Source: Hypoxylon rubiginosum
Lineage: Eukaryota > Ascomycota > Sordariomycetes > Xylariales > Hypoxylaceae
DNA: 64,000 nt
Direction of reading: 5' to 3'
Assembly (NCBI GenBank): GCA_902806565.1
Contig: CADCXA010000027.1
Location: forward strand, 2,531,686 to 2,595,685
The position numbers and the translations under genes were made by a program. Shown piece by piece: positions 1 to 11,612 of the stretch (its first letter is position 1; each line of letters starts with the position of its first letter). The notes below the pieces were generated by a model, which did not search any database, was not told where the DNA came from, and saw nothing but the letters and a program-made list of their open reading frames with translations.

Positions 1-645
1 TTTACTCGGTTGGTGGCATCTTGAAGGACGGGCCGCGCCGGCTACATCTCAGTTAATACTGGGACCAATATTGGGTACTAAGGTGTGGGTTCCAATTTAC
101 CAGATATTTTGAAGGAATATAGGGGTTAAATGACATTATCACAATCAACTAAGGAGGCAGACTCTAGTACTTCTCATAAATATATGTGTTGGACACGACA
201 GAATAACAACGATAGTTATTGAAGATCGGGGATCGGATGACATATAAACAAAGACGCGACTTTATTTTCAGCTCTCGGAAACGCGCTGTGACGAGATAAT
301 CATCCCTACAATTTAGTGGAGATGGCACCAGTTAATGCACTGACTTCAAGCTAACCCCCCCGATACCTTGCCGCCTCAGCTGGCTGGCGGGGCTGGCCGG
401 GGCTGGCCGGGGCCATTTACAACCCCTAAATTCGATCTATCACACTCGCTGTTCAATTTCACTCTTTGACATGACACTTTCTTCAAATCTAAGCTTGCAT
501 CGTTGAGAATCACCAGAATCCTCTATTCAAAATATAAAAAAAATACCTAACATAGGTGATGAAATAAGAAACCATTCCATAAAGTCCCAACGCCTTGCAC
601 ACTCATTTCTATTCTACCATTGATTCATTACAGCATGTACTTCGT
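1..645. other. gene-free left flank
   Basis: I see no gene here; short open frames are antisense or lack codon structure. A GC-rich tandem of a 10-bp unit (GGCTGGCCGG, two perfect copies plus flanking partial ones) lies at about 381-414. The last part is probably the 3' untranslated region of the minus-strand gene that ends at 646. Confidence 0.6.
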
Positions 646-1637
646 CTAAGCCCTAAGCCGACGGTTGTTCTCAGCCGCCTGGCGCTTCTTCAGGCGGTAG
701 GCAATGGCTCGCTTGCGGGCAGCAGGAGACTGGGTGAAGGCCGCCGAGCCGCCGAAGGGACCAGCCGGCGTGTTATTCCGAACCCGCACGACGCAGACGT
801 TGTCCGCTCCGCCGACCGACGCGTCGCACGTCATACCCGCGGGCATCTGGACGGTGAGCGGGAAGTCGGTGTTAGTAGCCGCGGACAAGCCGAGAAAGCC
901 TGACCCGGGCACATCCTGAGTGACGTCGGCCGTCTGGAAGGCGTCGGCGTCCGTGCCGCCGGAGGTCCCGTCGACGGCGGCCTCTATCGGCCCCGCGCCG
1001 TCCTGGTTGATCTGCCGGAACGTCATCGTGATCGAGCCGTCGTCGGCGCACGTCGGCAGGCCGGACGTCGCGCCCTGGCCGGCACTGGCGGCCACCGCGG
1101 TCTCCTGGGCGGCTTGGGTCTTGGTGCCCGCGCTCTTCGTCTTCTTGTCCGAGGAGCCGCCGCCGGTGAGGCCCGAGAACAGGTCGGCCAGCCCGCGGGC
1201 GAACGAAGTGCCCCGCTTGCCGACGTTTGCCGGGATGTCGTCCTCCACGCCAACCGAGTCGGCGGAGCCGTTGTTGGTAGGCGCAGTCGCGCCGCCCATG
1301 AAACTCTGGATCATGGTAGCGGCGTCGATGGGCCCGTTGCCTTGGGTCCGGCCCAGGGCGCTAGCTTTACCGCTGCTGATCTCGCGGTCTCTGATAATGG
1401 CGGTGTCTGCCTGCGAACCACATCCGTTGCTGCTGCAGTCCCGGGGTGTCCCATCGGCAACTGAAAACTCGAGTCAGTCTTGTGTCTAGATGTAGGTACC
1501 TAGGTATTTATTGAGTCTTGTCACTTACCACTCAGTCCGGGCATCGTTACCCCGTTTGCTCCTTGGATGGACGTCACGAGGCCGTGGCCAGAGACGCTGG
1601 CCAGAAGGCCGGAAACAGCGACGAATGAGTAGCGCAT
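646..1637 (-). CDS. GEgh16/Egh16-type (DUF3129) secreted protein
   Basis: Two exons, 1637..1529 and 1460..646, joined over a GTAAGT donor and a TTTTCAG acceptor, give 307 residues. Residues 1-17 form a hydrophobic signal peptide. The mature part carries the family hallmark around GANGVTMPGLS, then VADGTPRDCSSNGCGSQAD (residues 37-55) and a GRTQGNGPIDAATMIQSFMG stretch. This matches the fungal GEgh16/MAS/Gas family, which in cereal pathogens is expressed during appressorium formation and penetration; the biochemical role is unknown. If the signal peptidase cuts after Gly17, the mature protein starts His-Gly, as in copper-dependent LPMO-like proteins; this is inference. The C terminus is a basic tail with KR and KK pairs. 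GC-rich codon use is marked compared with neighbours. The ATG chosen is the one that gives the signal peptide. The family call is firm, the function open. Confidence 0.88.
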
Positions 1638-1795
1638 CCTGGCGACTTGTGAGAATTATTGGAGAAGTATAAAAATCCAAATGCCACCGGGGCTAGAAAA
1701 TAAGGCAAAAGAGATTATTAGGAGTGGTTGTGAGTTGGAGGCTGTGGTTTGATACCGACCAGACCAGAAGTGTTACCCTGGCGGTCCCATTGAGT

Positions 1796-1803
1796 CTTAT
1801 ATA
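1796..1803 (-). promoter_or_regulatory. candidate TATA box of the GEgh16-type gene
   Basis: On the minus strand this reads TATATAAG, about 160 nt upstream of the ATG at 1637. The match to a TATA box is good and the position plausible for a long 5' leader, but no transcription start is known. Confidence 0.4.
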
Positions 1804-3387
1804 CACCATTTCGACTGAGGCCACTTCGAACAGGTTCGTTCAGTTTATCTCTCAAACTTAACTACTCTAGTCACTACAGAGACTTCAAGCCAATCGCTTC
1901 TACTATACGTCTAGTTTCGCACAATGTTTTCGAGACGGTGGACAAAACGTACATAAATCTGTGCAGCCAATCGCATCTAAGTAAGCGGATCTCCCCACGT
2001 TTCGGGACTTTAGCGACGATCACCACCCTAGCCCTCAGGTCGGGTCTCTCACAAGGCTTGGCTAAAGGCTTGAGGGTGTTTTGTGTTTCAAGTCCTTGGG
2101 GCTCTCAAAACGATTGAACGCCTAAACCTCACAAAAGGACAGGAAGAGAAAAACTCGTGATGTTTTATCGAGCTCATATCAGAACTTCCTGCCCGCGACT
2201 GGTGCATCGAGTACCCCACCACCCAAGTCATGAGGATCTACACGGCTTGCACTCTAAGAAAACGAATACACATAAATTATTGCGTCTTGTACCTGATCTC
2301 TAACGTCACTGTTAAGAGCTCGTGTTCAAAATCTAGACATTTTCGTGGTCAACTCCAGCAACTCTCAAGTCGGCTTCTATTACCGCCTGCCAAGAATGCG
2401 CTGCGGCTCTGACGTTTGAACGCGAACAGGGGTTCAAACGGCCCCTGAGAAAATCCATTTCCAGAACACTGTGAAACTGGCCAATCGGTGGGCCATTCGT
2501 TTTGACGAGCCGAGGTGATCTCTCTAGTCCCTATTCACAGGCGTGTTGAGTGCGGATGGGAACCTGCTGATAAGCTCTGCGGGAACGCCTGCGCATCTTC
2601 GCATGATATGATGCGCGCCTAGTGACAGGTGGGTAAACAACGGGAGGCCGGCCAGACTGTGTGAGATCCAACCATGGGCCCCTGGACCTTGACACGCTCA
2701 CGAACCTCTATCGACAGGAGCACTGCCACACTGCCCCCAGAAACAATCCTACCGCTAAAGAGATATAGGAACAGTTTCCGAGGCACTTCAACTAGACAGT
2801 CGCAGAGCTCGCCGATTTGGGAAGAAACGTAGGTAAGAAGCCAATCGCAATAGATACCGCACTTGCGCAGGGTGCCGTCGCCGTCTTTGCTATCTCGACA
2901 TCTATCGGGGCGGCACATAGAAAGGGGCGCAGTGAGAATATCCGGCTGATGAAACCCGCCAGTCATGTCGTATTCGCTATGAAGACCAAGATAGGTGATA
3001 GGGCCTGTTGAATTGCCCCTTATCGGCCTTCACGTCTAATCGCTTTCGATCAAACAACTCGGTACGTCTATCTTCCACGTCATGACTAATATTTGCTGCC
3101 GAACACTCAACGAGTCTCCTTTTGAGGTATCAATACTTGGAGCTTTTGGTCAACATCCTCAAGCCAGCGGGTGCTGTGAAAAGGTAACATCCTTGGAATG
3201 ACTAAATGTTATATACACTTAAGCATAACGAGGTACCTACGGTACCTATATTATCTAGCTCGTCGATGCTCACCCCATTTCATCGTCGCCCATATCTTCC
3301 TCTCCTCACTGTTGTCGCTCCTGCTAATTTTGCCTGAGTCTTTGAGTCGTAAGTACCAAGTGTCAAGCCCTTCATTCTAACTCTGTA
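1804..3387. other. intergenic, no gene seen
   Basis: About 1.6 kb between two minus-strand genes. Short open frames on both strands (longest about 115 codons near 2619-2966) show no recognisable domain or codon structure. Palindromic GGTACC-type motifs occur near 1492 and 3231-3248. The part next to 3388 probably holds the 3' end of that gene. Confidence 0.5.
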
Positions 3388-4296
3388 TTAGGCTGGTGGC
3401 GGCGGAGGGAAATTGTTACCATAGCCGCCGCCAACACTGGAACCGAATTGCGAACCGAATGACGACTGATTTGTTCCGAATCCGTACCGGGGTGGGTTCG
3501 GTGGCAGAGTAGAGTTAGAAGCTGCATTGACACCAGAGCCGAAACCGCCTCCTTGTTGGCTTGTCCCCCAAGGAGAGCTATTGGCACCGGAGCTGGAAGA
3601 CGCCTGACTTGTTCCGACGTTGGGCTGGGCTGGTCCCGGCGGCAGAGCAGAGCCAGAAGGCTTATTGAAACCAGAGCCGGAACCGCGTCCTTGTGGGGGT
3701 GTCCTCCAAGGAGAGCTATTGACACCGGAACTGAAAGGCGCTGAACTCGTTCCGACTTTGGGCTTGGCCGGTCCTGCCGGTGAAACGGCATCTTGGGCGT
3801 TGTCGATACTGGAGCTGGGCGGGCTTCCGCCTTGGGCTGCCATTCCACCCCTATTTTCCCTGCCCTCCCTAACATACCTAGCCGCCACTCGGGCTTTCCG
3901 ATTCTGTTCTTCGATCTGCTTCTCCCGCTTCTCTTCCTCGATCCTCGCCCGTTCCGTCCTTCTATCCTCATCCCACATCCTCAAGTAGAGTTCCTGATAT
4001 TGGTTCACTGTCTGCAGCTCGTGGCGCAGGCGGACAAGCTGGGCTAGAAGGAAGAGCCCCAGGCAGATGTAGACAAGTGTGGAAGTCCACCAGTACAAGG
4101 TCTTGGTGTTGTCTCTGATATCGTCGAGCTATACACATAGCGCGTTAATATTGTCATCTTCGCGACACCGGTCGCACATTGCGTCAGCTGTACTCACCGA
4201 GCCTTGGACATAACTTGCATAGTTTGCGACAGATCTCACTGTAGCATCGACATGCCCCACAATGTCGCCTCCGCCATACTCATAGACTTCTCCCAT
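3388..4296 (-). CDS. single-pass membrane protein with G/P/S-rich repeats
   Basis: Two exons, 4296..4198 and 4128..3388 (GTGAGT donor, TGTATAG acceptor, phase 0), give 279 residues. One hydrophobic helix lies at about residues 45-62 (within TSTLVYICLGLFLLAQ), followed by a charged, probably coiled-coil segment rich in E, R and K (about 65-115). The C-terminal half is low complexity in G, S, P and N and holds a repeat of about 46 residues containing a GP-A-P-VGTS...NSSPW motif; its DNA copies are offset by 138 bp (3571 and 3709). A more degenerate third copy follows and the protein ends in a run of prolines. There is no N-terminal signal peptide, so the helix is probably a membrane anchor. I do not recognise a family; the tail resembles disordered scaffold or adaptor tails only in composition. 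Confidence 0.75.
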
Positions 4297-5136
4297 AATT
4301 AGGAATTCGGGTTCTTTAGTTTGCTAGCTTAGAATCTTGTCTAGGCTACCACTCTTCACTTGTTGGCCGCGAAACCGGGAGTGTCGTCACTTCTTACAAG
4401 GAGATTAGCAGAGAAAGATAACTAGAAGGGTTAATTGAGGAAATTTAGACAATATTCTTATTGAAATTGTGCTACATGGTTCGGAATGTCGTGAAGACAA
4501 AGAAGGACTGAAGGTAGAACCTCTCAACGCAGTCTCGCGCTAGACTAGACCAGACTCCGTTTTCAGAAGAACAATGCCTACCGTAATAGGCACTACTTAA
4601 AATACAAAGATCTTTATACAGAAGACTCAGCCCAGGGCCTGCCAACCATATTTCGGTAAAGTCGTGCATTTTCATCCATGCCGCCTACCTACCTAGTCCT
4701 CACCTGGTGAGGTACGATTCACATCTACTCGTTCTACCGCAATTCACTTGCTTCTTTGTTTCGCCCTATCCCATCAAGTCAACCTACCCTAGCATTCTTC
4801 GCTCGGCGCCACGACTTACAGGACACATTGAGTCCCTACAGAGTATCTAGACCTATAGTTGTTGGACAAGTCCTGCCGCGTTATCCGAGTTCACCATTCC
4901 GGTTTGTCAAGGGCCCATAGACCTGACCTACCCAACCTCCTAGGATCTTAGCCATGGCATCATCCTCGAATCCAGGGATCGATCGGCATCGGAACAGTGG
5001 CAGCTGGACGCCCTAACCCTTCTTTTCGGGTTTGATGTTTTGAAAGTTAATCGCGAGCAAGCTGGGCTTCGTAAGGAAGCCCTTTAGATAGATGGAAGTG
5101 GACTTCTCGACTACTGCACGGTGCCAATATGTAAGC
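4297..5136. other. intergenic, no gene seen
   Basis: About 0.8 kb. It should contain the promoter of the minus-strand gene starting at 4296 and the 3' end of the one stopping at 5137. A 67-codon open frame near 4472-4675 is not supported by anything else. Confidence 0.5.
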
Positions 5137-7117
5137 TTAGCTCATTATACCGGCCGAGTCGCCCCATTTATGGATAAGTGCCGTGAGTTTAGCACAGCGT
5201 TCCTCATCTCCAAGGTCCTTATTCGTGAGTTGCTTAGCTGCCTTGTTGTAGGCATACGAGACATAATCCGGTGCTGAAGATAGTGTCCCCGCGCCATCTT
5301 CCAGGAGCTCACCAATGATTGCTTGAATCTCTTCTGCTTGGGACTTTACTGTAGCAACTGAATCCTCGAATTGCTGATCTTCGTAAACGTGGCCATCACT
5401 CTGGCAGCCGGCAGCACTATCGGCTGTCACGGAGTCCAAGAGAAGCTGACTTCCCAGTTCAGCATCGGTGAGTTCAGCTCTAACGACCCTCTCGAAATGC
5501 TCGTGCATGCTTCTCGCAAGATCGTCGCCTTTCCTTTGACGCGACATGAGATATCGATCAATCTTGCTGATCTGCATGCGCGACGTATGATCCTCATTCT
5601 CGCGATCTATCGGAATGGGTCCGTAAAGCTCCATCTGACGTTGAATAGTCTTAAGCAGTGTTTGTTCTTTCGTCTTCTTTTGCTCCTTGTCTGACCCCGA
5701 CAAGGGTTCATTAACCCTCAGCAACCCGATAGGCTCCGAATGCGGCCGACTACTATTCATATGCATAAGAGCATCAGATAGAATTCGGAGGTGGTAAACC
5801 AGGCTGCAAATGCGGTCTAACAGGACACGGAGGCGCTCGTTCATGAAGCGCAGCATGGTAGATGTCTAAGGTATATTAGACGCAGATAAAGGAGTGCGTA
5901 AACTAAAATGGAGACCTACATAGACAGCGACAGTTGCATCTTTGGCACTCTGCCGCTCAGAGCACATATCGACCTTGTCCAGGATAGGCTTAAGGTAGTC
6001 TTTCTCAACTACCATGTGAGAAAGGGGTACCATCTCATCCCAGAGCGATTGTATCTCGGAATAGACAGCGCTACGCTCGTCATCGATGGCTCGGGCATGA
6101 TCGGATGTAGACTTCTCATGTTTGCGGTATCTGAGAGAGGTCTCCAAGAAAACTATATCCAATGAAGTACGACACCTTGTGGCTAGCGACAATACAATTC
6201 TGGTGTTTGGTCAGTAGATTATAGGTGACCTTAGGCACTGAAATCACTTAACTGGCTGGCGTGGCGTCTGGCAGTGCGCAGTATTGCATCGTTTTCAACG
6301 GGATCGTAGCCCAATTCCCCCTGAAGGGCGTTAAGCTTTTCGAGGATGTGATCATATGAGGGGAATGTGGTCTCAAAGACATCCCTTTCAACAGTCGACT
6401 TGATGTTCTTATCGTATAATTCGCCATCTGCCCCTACCGCGTTGTCAGGTTGAGTGACGCCTTCAAGTTGATCGACATGGCTACTGATTTTATCCTCTAA
6501 TGCGCGGATCTGTTCATTGATTAATACCCAGAGTCATTTCAACTCGCGATAATTGGTACTTACATCTTTTCTCAGTAAATATTTTCTAAGGGAGAGTGTA
6601 TTCAATCTTTTCTCGATTGCAGATGGTTCGTCATTGAGGTCGGTAGACCGTTGCATGGTAGTGATGCTGCGACGCGCATATTCCTTATATTTCACTAAAA
6701 GATTCTCGAGGGTGTTGTTGTACTGATGTAGATCATGAATAGCAGCCTTAGCTACGTTGTGGTCGATAATCTTTTGGCCTGACATCGGAGTAGCCTGAGG
6801 GAGTAGGCTCATTTGGTCATGAGTTTGGGTTGGCTGTCGGCGACTTCCAACTGGATCCAAGGCATTGATGCTACAGAATGTTAGCAATGCTTTCGTGAAG
6901 ATAGTTTGACCTACTATTTTATCTCATCCTCAGACATCATACTTAAGGGGCCGTTTGAATCCATCAATGCTACTAGACGAGTCCACTCTGGGGCTAAGTC
7001 ATTGCGGATGGAGGTTTTCAGGAGATGTCTTTGTTCTTCGGTCTTGGCATCAATGGCTTGACAGACTTGATCCAGGAGGCGCATCTCAGTCTCCGATAAA
7101 GACAGTTTACCAGCCAT
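5137..7117 (-). CDS. coiled-coil protein of unknown function, five exons
   Basis: Five exons (7117..6915, 6870..6564, 6509..6253, 6199..5920, 5865..5137) join in frame to 591 residues. Donors are GTAGGT, GTAAGT, GTTAAG and GTAGGT; every acceptor is CAG or TAG. The ATG at 7117 was chosen because an in-frame extension upstream begins only with TTG. The protein is soluble, has no signal peptide or membrane helix, and is rich in L, E, K, Q and R with heptad-like stretches through exons 2-5, so long coiled coils are likely. The last exon contains an acidic segment and ends in a short helical region. Size and coiled-coil character resemble augmin (HAUS/Aug) or kinetochore subunits, but I see no family motif that decides it. 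Gene structure is well supported; function is unknown. Confidence 0.78.
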
Positions 7118-7776
7118 CTTGATATCGACACGAACAGCCAAATACAGATGGTAATGGTGATGCTATGTCGATTAGACAGAGACTGAACTTAGTTATGAAA
7201 GATTAGCCAGTGTTCCTAGAGTCATCTGGGGTTAAGAATGAAATGGTAATGGATCGGGGTGAAATGAAGGGAGATGACGAAATTGAGAAAGTGAAGAAGC
7301 CTCACTCGGAAGCCTCACTCGGAAGCACTCCAGTGTGTAGCACAATGGTCGGCGTTGCGAACACTTCGTCATGTGTCGCTAAGAGTGGAAAGTATAGCCG
7401 GTGCAATGTAGCCACAACGTGCCAGTAGCTGCGGAATAGCCTAGAAATTGAGAAAGCTGAAGATGATACGTTCCAGTGAATCTCCAGTTCGCAATTGATT
7501 TAGCGGTAAGAAAAGCTATTCAAATCTTGACAAGTCTAACCGAAGGGTGTCCAGGGCCGACGTTCAACGGGCTGACCGCTTCATCAAGGGGGAATCTAGA
7601 CTCGTGGGCTGGACTGGACTCGGATGAAGTTGAAGAGATTTAGCATGCAAGGTCTAGAAGCCCAGTAGAAAATTAACCGCCGCGGATTTTGTCGCCTCTT
7701 GAAGGGTATATTTGGTCCAGTGGTTCGTCCGACGATGCCTGCGATATGGTAGGGTGGTTCATGTAAAAGGTGAACA

Positions 7777-7819
7777 CGATAGGTCGATAAGTCGATAGGT
7801 CGATAAGTCGATAAGTCGA
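7777..7819. repeat. 8-bp minisatellite (CGATAAGT/CGATAGGT)
   Basis: Five head-to-tail copies of CGATA(A/G)GT plus a partial copy. The only variation is A versus G at position 6. Confidence 0.95.
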
Positions 7820-8212
7820 GACCCTTGTTAGCGTGTTTACATTGGCCAGATCCAGTAGCTGCATTAGCTGCATGGATCTCTTTTACATCTGAGCTTATAC
7901 TTGCATATACCTGCATATACTGGATGGATGCATAGCCGAGGTTTATACGATTGGACGCCTTACCTAAACAATTGGCTTAGGTAAGAGAGAATTCTGAACG
8001 GATACTCCCGATTGTCTAGTTCAGGGTCTCACCTAAGCAAGCCAATGAGCAAACGGGCTATAAGACAAGGGTCTCTCTCTAGGCCCGAGCCGCAGCAATC
8101 CGTTTGACAACTTACCCAGACAGCCAGACTTGCAGAATGGAATTTTGCAAAGTACCATACCCGCACAGCCCGCATCCGCCTGCGCTCACGCCGTCTATGT
8201 CACCGTATGTCA

Positions 8213-8258
8213 GTGTAGATCACGGTGTAGATCACGGTGTAGATCACGGTGCAGATCG
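8213..8258. repeat. 12-bp tandem repeat (GTGTAGATCACG)
   Basis: Nearly four head-to-tail copies of a 12-bp unit; the last copy carries two substitutions (GCAGATCGCG). It does not lie inside a supported gene. Confidence 0.9.
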
Positions 8259-9896
8259 CGGCATCTCTCACGGCATCTCCTCGAACCTCTGAAGCCAGAG
8301 ACTAGAGAGCCAAGGGATAATAGACCCCCACGTACTACCCAGGTATTTGGTAGCAACGTTAAAGCCATGGCTCATGACTTTGGGGTCCGTACAATCGGGA
8401 TCCTCATGCCTCTCCAAGGCGCGTTATCATCCTTGTCCCTGCAAAAGGGAGGCATCGGCAAGGCTGGATCGAATGCCATGCGCCACGCCTTGAGCCATCC
8501 ATGTCATGCATGCTATGTCGTGCATAACATACATGCCATAGCCAATGCGTGCTACCTGACGTAGGTACCTGAGTAGGTTTTCTCTCTCGTTGCACGGAGC
8601 TATCTGTTGGAAAGTGGCCAGACTGGAAGGACACACAGAGACCTTGATACCTATTTCGATAGTAGCGCTATCGGGATGATACGGACTCTTGGAGACTAGA
8701 AGATGAAGAGGTCCAGATTGAGAGAGATGCCCCCTCGTCTTCGTTGCGACAACGTCCAGAACCGCTCGCATTGCTACATCGCTACTCTTGTCTCATACGC
8801 TGTGTTTGCAAGTGACGAGCCCTGAATGGTCCGCCTCCAAACTGTACCACCCCCCCAATCCAGCGGTCAACCCTAAAACGGGACACGAGCTCGACTTTAT
8901 CCTAGGGCACCTTAGGTAGGCTATATGGTATCGTATTTTCGAAAAGTCCGGTCCAGCAAACATCTGGTTCTTCAATACCTTCACACAACACAGGCTTACC
9001 CAAGGGGGGGCGGCTGGAAGCTTTGCGTACCAGCGTACCAGCCTGCCCGAGGCATGTATTTATATCTTCCTTCGAAAAACCTATCATCGTACAGGACTAT
9101 ATACTGGTATGAAATGGGATAATAATTGTATCACCATTTTGTTTGGATAATTTTTTTACTATTATAGAATGGGACATCTAAGAATACTTGACTTGCCTAT
9201 TTCTTCTGTTTCCGTAAAGCTTTTTTTTTTTTTTTTTTTTTTTTTTAAGAACGTCGTTAAACACCGGCCATGCGTTTGTATGCACCTGCGCCAACCCGCT
9301 CCCGCCCTCCTTCCCCGTCGCCATGTCAGAAGTGACAGGAGCCGAATGTACCGACCCTCAGATCTCGATGGTAACAAGCGTAGATTAGTATTGGGCAGCA
9401 ATACCTATACTGTACTCTAGTCTCTTCTTTCTTTCTTTTTCTGCTTGTCCTCCTCTCCCCGTCCTCCATTCTCGTTGTCGTTGCACCTTTACCCAGGACC
9501 CGCCCGGCTGCCTACTTGGCTGGCCAGATGTGTGAGACGTCATGGAACCGTATCTTCAAACCATCCCAGCGGAGCTGCTGTCCACCTCGATACCTCTGCG
9601 TGATTCGGGCACTTCTCAAGGGGCTTGTGCAATCGTGGCCCTTCACCATGTCTTCGGCGGTGGAATCCCTGTGACTTAGACCTGAATCATCGCCTCAATT
9701 CGCCAGTTCATTGCCTATTTCTGAAAGACTCTGATCTACCTTGCAGTATTTCCCTGCAGCACCTACGTATGTCATCGAGACGTTGTCTCATCTAACTCAC
9801 GGCTTCAAGATTTCAAGTATATCAGAGTCCCTCTCCCTTCTGCATGTCCCCTCTTCCCGCCATGTCTCTGTGCTACAACTCTAAGCAACCAACATC

Positions 9897-11612
9897 ATGA
9901 ACTCAGTCATCCAACAGCTGTGTAGGAGCCTCCAGGTACCGGCAACCGCCAAGAGATACCGAGACGCTGGAGTAGGGATTGCCTTTATTCTCCTCAACCA
10001 GTTGCTAGTAGTCCCTATCCAGATCATGCTTGATCTTCACTCCATCAACCTCCCAGCATCCATCCTAGTCATGCTTCTGCTTTGGCTCCTCCTGATCATT
10101 GCAAATTATATCCATAAAGGCACTGGGCAATTCTATTCTAAGCATCTGCGTGGACCGACGGATTTCCTTGGCCGCCACATGTCCTTTGGTTTTGTAGCAT
10201 CATTCATAATGCTTAACCGAGATCACATATCTGACGCTCTTGATATACTCAGGGTTGCCGGAGCTTTTGGTAAGACGCCAATCTCGTATTACCTACCCTT
10301 GCGCACTCCTTACTAACTGGAACTAGTCATTACCACTCTCTTGGGCTACGTTGGCTCCTACATGCTTGCTTCGGGTACTTTCAAGCTTGAACAACGATGT
10401 CGTGGACGGCGAATGAAAGCCGGCGATCTCGAAAGTAACAGCAAGTCATGGCCCAGTCCGTCAGAAGCTTGGCCCGCTCCATCCACAGCCCGATCACCCA
10501 ACCGAATATCCCAGCTGCCTCCGATAAGCGTAGCTCTGGTGGAGAACCGATCTCTAACCTCGATTACGCCGGCGAAAAGGGGCATGGTCTCACAATGGGT
10601 CGACTACTTAGTTCGTACAGCTCCGATATGGATTAGCATCTTCTTGATTATCGTAATCGGAATTCCGGTCTACTTTGCAACCCGCTACGAGACACCATTT
10701 GAGGCTCTGTTCCTTGTGCTATTTTGGATCTTATCTGTACAGTTCCAAAGATGGCTGAAGGGCTCATCCGGTCTCTTGCAATTCCCACGGCTGAGATTCA
10801 CACTTATCATATTTGCGAACCCTGTGGTAGTTACCTGGGGCCTCGGCACGGCCTACGTCTGGATCAAGACATCTTATACCGGACAGACGATCGACATTGT
10901 TATATCCGAGTTTCGCAGGCACAACTCTTTGGCAGAGGGCATGCTTGCCATCGTGAATGGGGAGAACTTCACAAGTCATATCGGTGCCGGCGATCTCGCT
11001 GGCCCCATTCTTGATGCCGGGATTATTTGCATGGGCTTCAAGATGTTTGAATACAGGAAAGAGCTGTGGGAAAGCTTTGTTACGGTTCTTACAACATGCG
11101 TTCTTCTCGCCATTGCCAACGTCTTCCTCAATGTCATTATCGCTCACGCCTTGGGCCTTGAGAAGAAAGACGCTACTGCGTTTGCGGCTCGATGCGTCAC
11201 TATCGCTATTGGAGTGCCCACAATGCAAAATTTGGACGGCAGCATTACCCTCATGAGCGCGTTAGTAATTTTCGGTGGGATTTTCTTCCAGATGGCTGGA
11301 GACTGGCTATTCTCGCTTCTACGGATCAATGACCGGGATCGTCAACAAAAGTCGGATGATGGAAGCGGTAGCGATATGGAGAAGCCGACTCCAGATCGAA
11401 ATGTTAGTACTGGCCCAGACGCCGCGATCATTGCGGCTGGTGTCACGGTAGGCATAAATGCGGCGGCAATGGGCACTGCGCATCTGATGGAGCGAGACTC
11501 GAGAGCTATGGCATATTCCGCATTATCAATGACGGTGTTTGGAGCTATAGTGGTAGTACTTACGGCGGTTCCTAGTGTCTCAGACGTTATGGTTTCTCTG
11601 GCATCAAGATGA
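9897..11612 (+). CDS. LrgB-family multi-pass membrane protein
   Basis: Two exons, 9897..10269 and 10327..11612 (GTAAGA donor, CTAAC branch point, ACTAG acceptor), give 552 residues. The N-terminal part has several hydrophobic helices of LrgA-like character, then a polar linker (about residues 140-200). The C-terminal part carries two LrgB signatures: FAARCVTIAIGVPTM and GINAAAMGTAHLMERDSRA, the latter matching the GI(S/N)A.A(I/M)GTA block. In bacteria LrgA/LrgB affect murein hydrolase export and autolysis. In plants the fused LrgAB homologue PLGG1 is a chloroplast glycolate/glycerate carrier. Fungal homologues are fused like the plant form, so a small organic acid carrier is the best inference; location and substrate are unknown. 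It stands alone, with no partner gene beside it. Confidence 0.85.

Larger units (their letters stand above)
7118..9896. other. 2.8-kb gene-poor spacer with short tandem repeats
   Basis: No convincing gene on either strand. It holds a 14-bp duplication near 7300-7327, an 8-bp array at 7777-7819, a 12-bp array at 8213-8258, a run of about 26-27 T ending at 9246 and a CT-rich tract at about 9420-9480. The right end is the promoter and leader of the LrgB-like gene; the left end is the promoter of the coiled-coil gene. Open frames of 60-144 codons here overlap the repeats or run antisense to each other. Confidence 0.55.

Noticed and set aside
2619..2966. 115-codon minus-strand open frame
   Set aside because: No domain, signal or intron context, and it overlaps another frame on the + strand. 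It looks like chance.
8130..8771. Overlapping frames of 76-144 codons around the 12-bp repeat
   Set aside because: The products consist partly of translated tandem repeats and the opposite-strand frames are equally long; no support.
9219..9246. Poly-T run as a retroposon tail
   Set aside because: No target-site duplication or retroposed gene is visible beside it; a simple homopolymer is enough.
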